Shown here in pieces: positions 60,293-64,000 of a stretch of DNA of 64,000 nucleotides. Made by a program: the position numbers and the translations under genes. This DNA is from Microvelia longipes (Eukaryota; Arthropoda; Insecta; Hemiptera; Veliidae): the NCBI GenBank assembly GCA_018340805.1, contig JACMZG010001908.1, positions 46,881,754 through 46,945,753 of the forward strand, read 5' to 3'. Position 1 is the stretch's first letter; every line of letters begins with the position of its first letter. The notes under the pieces are model-generated. The model was not told the origin of the DNA. It saw only the letters and a list, made by a program, of their open reading frames with translations, and did not search any database.

Positions 60293-63200
60293 TATATTGT
60301 AGTCGTGAAATGCAATTTTTTATAATTCCAATTTAAAATTGAAAAATTAGGATTTTTGTTGTTAGTCGGTAGTTAAGAAATCGCAGAATAGGTACATCCT
60401 TGGAAAAAGCCAAGTTCCACAAAACGTTGAACAAAGTTTTCATTTAATTTTTGTTTTCTAATAAATTGTGTCTGTTTTAGCTTAACTTAACAAGAATTGA
60501 CTTTTAAAAAATTTTTTAAGCAACTTACCCTCCTTCAAAGTTCTAAACAACGTTAAAACTTTTACAAAACCTATAAAAAATTCAAACAACCTCAATCCCA
60601 AATATAACAATGCAAAAGGGTGTTAAAAGACGTTTAAAGTAGAACTAAGAAAGATATTGCTAAGTTTATACAATACTTTCAATAAAGGGAACATAAAATT
60701 AATATTTTTCTTTTTTTATGCAAGATGTAAAAACTTAGAAATATCTTGGTTATAATTATAACAATTATAAGAAAAGGTCAGACATAAGACTGTGGGTTGT
60801 AAAGTTTAACTTTATCTTTAAATAAAATGTCAATAAACTAAATTTTATCGTTAAATATACTTCTTATAAATTAAAAGAAAGAAATTTGCTTCTCTATAAC
60901 AGGAAGGAAAGCATTGCAATGACAAATAATCACCCACATTCTATCAAATGTCTTCTTATTAGCACTTACAGCCAGTGACGTTCTTGTGAACGCCATTGAT
61001 GTCTCTTAATCTATCTTTCACTATACAGTAAAGATGTACCGCTTATTAGAAGAATAGAGTATTTGCACAATTTTTTTTATTGCATTATCTTTAAGTAAGT
61101 CGTCTAAAACAACACCCAGTAAAATGTAAGAATGAAAAACTTATACTTTTGATGATACAGCAAAAAATCGAAAAATATAATTAAACATGTTCTTTTGGGG
61201 GGAAAACGGCCTCGACTGCTATTGTGACGTCAGACATAAAATACCGCCGTGTAGTACAATATTCACTAGAGCAACACTCATAAGAGTTTAGTCTATACTG
61301 TCAACAAGATGATACTGACAGCTGTAGTCATCACGTTCCTTAGGCATTGTATTACCCAAGACACGGCATTGTTTTGCTTTAGTCTTCTTTACATTCTATT
61401 AAACTGTAAGCAACTGTTGACCTTACGATGTTTCTAACTAAAACTCCCATCTGAACATTAAACGACCCAACCTTTAGAAGGTTCCGTCTCCACCCCACCC
61501 TCTCACCCATTCCCCCTCTTCTCTTCTTTAAATGCTTATTTCGACTATTTAAAATTAAATTAAATTTTTTTTACAGCTTAATAATTTTTTTAAACACATT
61601 TAATCATTTTATGAGCAAAAAAAAAAATAGATACTCTATTTGTTTATTCAATTCGTATCTATAAGGGAATCAAAGTGGCATTATTATGTATAGATGTATA
61701 GGTGTGTGGACGTATATGGTCTTCTCCCATGAACATGATATATAAATTTGTATTTTATTTGTAAAATAAAACATTTTGTTTTTTTTTTTAAAATCGTATT
61801 TTATTTATACAAATGAAGTATTTTGTGAGTTGCATACTGTCTTGTCTCCTTTTCTGTATATACTTTTCTCATTAATTAATTTTCAAAATCTTTCTCCTTT
61901 TAAAAGGCTGCAAACAGTACGTTGATTTTGGTGGTACTTTTTCCGTTTTTTTTTTAAATAAAACATAGCGTAAGGCAAGGTTCTCTTTTTGGTCTTATTT
62001 ACGCGTTTTTAGCAGCAGCTGCGTTTCTCTCTGCCTATGATTTATGGTGTTGTTTTAACATCCACAAAACTATATGTTAAGTATTCATGCAGATTGGTGT
62101 AATGCAAAAAGGTAAAATTAAATAATTAGACAACTGTAAGTGTTCTGTTTAATTTTAAATTTAATCGCGTTACTTTATTTAAATTCCTTGAAGTTCACGC
62201 GTACATTAAATTGTCCTGGAAGCCTCAGTTGGATTATTTTGCTAATACATTATGTACTTATATGCTCAGGAAAGCTTCTAAATATATTTCTTCCTATTAC
62301 ATAGAAAACCGTTTATTTTGCCCTTTTTTACTCCTTGCTATTCCATGATACTATGATACGGATAGTATTTAACTTATACCGTAAAACATCTTTCGACATT
62401 ATTTAAAAAATAATAATATTTTTACTCTTTTTCTCTTTATTGATATTAGTTACTTATTTCCAACAGCAATCTAATCTAACTTTAGTAGAAAATATTAATC
62501 TTATTTTACAAGGCAGTATAATTTGTATTTTGTACCTGACTTCGGACTTACAAAAAAGCGAGGTATTATTCTGTTCATGTTGGGCTCAGACTTTTTAACC
62601 AATGGTCTGCTGCAATAAAAGGGTTGCAATTGAAAGAGTTCACTAAATAGTTTTAGCTATAGAAACATTCTAGTAGACACCTAGATAAATTCCACAGTAG
62701 AACAATACAGGATTCAGGTAAAATCTTCCATTCATATCTTCCATTCCAAATAGTTCCTCTTATTTTGAAATTCCCAAAAAAACTTTTTTAATTTTCCTGA
62801 CTAAATTGTTGATCGTGTGTGAAGTTTTCTTGAGCTTCTATTATCAAAGACATACCTAACATTTTTTTTTATTTCAAACTACAAAATATTTGATTTTATT
62901 TTAACACTTTTATTAACTCTTAAAACTCTTACAAAATTGAAAAGCTTGAAAATGATTGTTTCACCACTTTATTACTTGGTTTTAACTACTTTGTTAATAA
63001 ATAAGCCTTATTAAAAGCTAATAGGAAATAAATTGTTGAACGTTCTTAAAGGTCTTCGCTAGAGGAACTGCAAAATTGAGAAATACTGCGCTTACAGAGT
63101 TTTGAGTAAGGTATCGTTGGACTTTAAATACCACATAACGATACCCTTTTTTTAAAAAAAAAAAAATGATTGAATGATTTAAAAAAATATGTTATCACAG

Positions 63201-64000
63201 GTCATGTTAAATTTTAACCAAAATAAGTTTCTCCTTTGGAATCGATTTTGTACACTGTTCCATCAAAATCGTATTAGCCGCTTAACCTCAATACAATACA
63301 AACCTTATTTTAAAATTTGGCGGGAACTGGCCTATAATATGAAATGCGTCAGTCCCAATTGGGGCGCTGGCGCGTGTACTGGTTGCAAAGATCTTAAATA
63401 AAGGGGATGACGCATCAAGGAACATTTATGACGTCATGGAAGTTGTATGAAATAATAATGTTTGAACACAAAACTTCTAACCGTGGTCTGATCAGGCTTA
63501 AATGTTATTTAATGTACAAATATAATGGTTAACACCCTTATTAATTTTAAATTTACTGTCGACATTAGTTCTGTTTTTTCACTATTCACGTTTTTCAAGT
63601 AATAAATTTGAAAATTTGCTTATATCGTGCCGGTATGCCGTTTCTATAAACTAGTAACATGATGAACTGATATAGGAAAACAAGCATGTGGTCGCGAAGC
63701 CACATTTTATAATTTCTTTTATCGTTGAAGTTTCACTCTCAAACATTGATTTTACTAATTTTTGTTCATTGTTCTTTCTCACCTAGAACCACCACTCTTT
63801 CTAACAGGTTAATTATTCATTTTAATAAACAATCTTCTTTTCTATTATAGATACAAAAAGATCTCAATAACTTTTTCACCAAAATGAGAAAAGTAATTAC
63901 AGAAATCTTAAAGGAGACAAGACAGTATGAAACTCACAAAATACTTCATTTTCTTCCGAGATTTGTCTGATTTTAAACATCTTAAACAGGAAAACAGCGA
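60293..64000. other. No gene recognised; right end of window
   Basis: AT-rich DNA containing the truncated MITE at 63392 and a CATGTGGTCGCGAAGCCACAT hairpin-like word at 63684. The missing 5' exon of the stomatin-like gene was not found up to 64000. Confidence 0.5.
63392..63456 (+). repeat. Truncated copy of the 50530 MITE
   Basis: AGATCTTAAATAAAGGGGAT followed by GACGCATCAAGGAACATT and the later GGAAGTTGTATGA matches the left part of the MITE at 50530-50808. The right end is missing. Confidence 0.7.

Noticed and set aside
63189..63401. 70-residue open frame with WRELAYNMKCVSPNWGAGA
   Set aside because: It runs into a truncated MITE, has no known motif and no start or splice support.

Overview
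The window is a piece of an AT-rich nuclear genome from an animal, most likely an arthropod. It has spliced exons with long introns, dense transposon remnants, long (TA)n microsatellites and no bacterial-style gene packing. The conserved exons read like the insect stomatin/MEC-2-type band-7 gene. That points to an insect, but the order cannot be fixed from this sequence.

Host gene (minus strand, about 8.6-48.7 kb, probably running past both ends of the window). Five exons of one stomatin/prohibitin-homology (SPFH, band 7) gene are recognisable at 48584-48666, 41568-41650, 24071-24274, 9524-9579 and 8610-8688. The first two are both 83 nt, have the same phase and encode alternative versions of one protein segment. 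Using both, or neither, puts a stop codon into the next exon, so they look like strictly mutually exclusive exons. One has a cysteine and the other a tyrosine at the position equivalent to palmitoylated Cys87 of human stomatin. The first coding exon(s) and the 3' coding exons were not found and presumably lie outside the window.

Nested gene (plus strand, 27627-30581). A 984-residue, intronless, secreted-looking ankyrin-repeat protein lies inside the 17-kb host intron on the opposite strand. It has a signal peptide, an R-x-K-R site just after it and about 26 ankyrin repeats that fill the rest of the chain. Two long hairpins follow the stop codon at once.

Everything else is intronic or flanking DNA full of repeats. 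There is a broken BEL/Pao retrotransposon (about 12.7-13.9 kb). There are two non-autonomous hAT elements with target duplications (14096-16330 and 33943-34640) and several MITEs with clear terminal inverted repeats (8118, 12465, 16524, 43432, 50530). There are tRNA-derived SINE-like elements (1.9, 9.7, 57.0, 58.3 and 60.1 kb). Several repeat families occur two or more times (15.8/19.1, 19.7/52.0, 20.2/33.4/53.0 kb). Minisatellites lie at 8.8, 26.4, 38.2, 44.3 and 45.1 kb, and there are eight long (TA)n tracts.

A high-copy element carries a stretch that clearly resembles the 3' half of 5S rRNA, placed internally. The best copies are at 5.87-6.55 kb (+) and 40.5-41.27 kb (-), with many fragments elsewhere. 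A short segment of this element appears to have been amplified into the 43-bp satellite at 45.1-45.5 kb.
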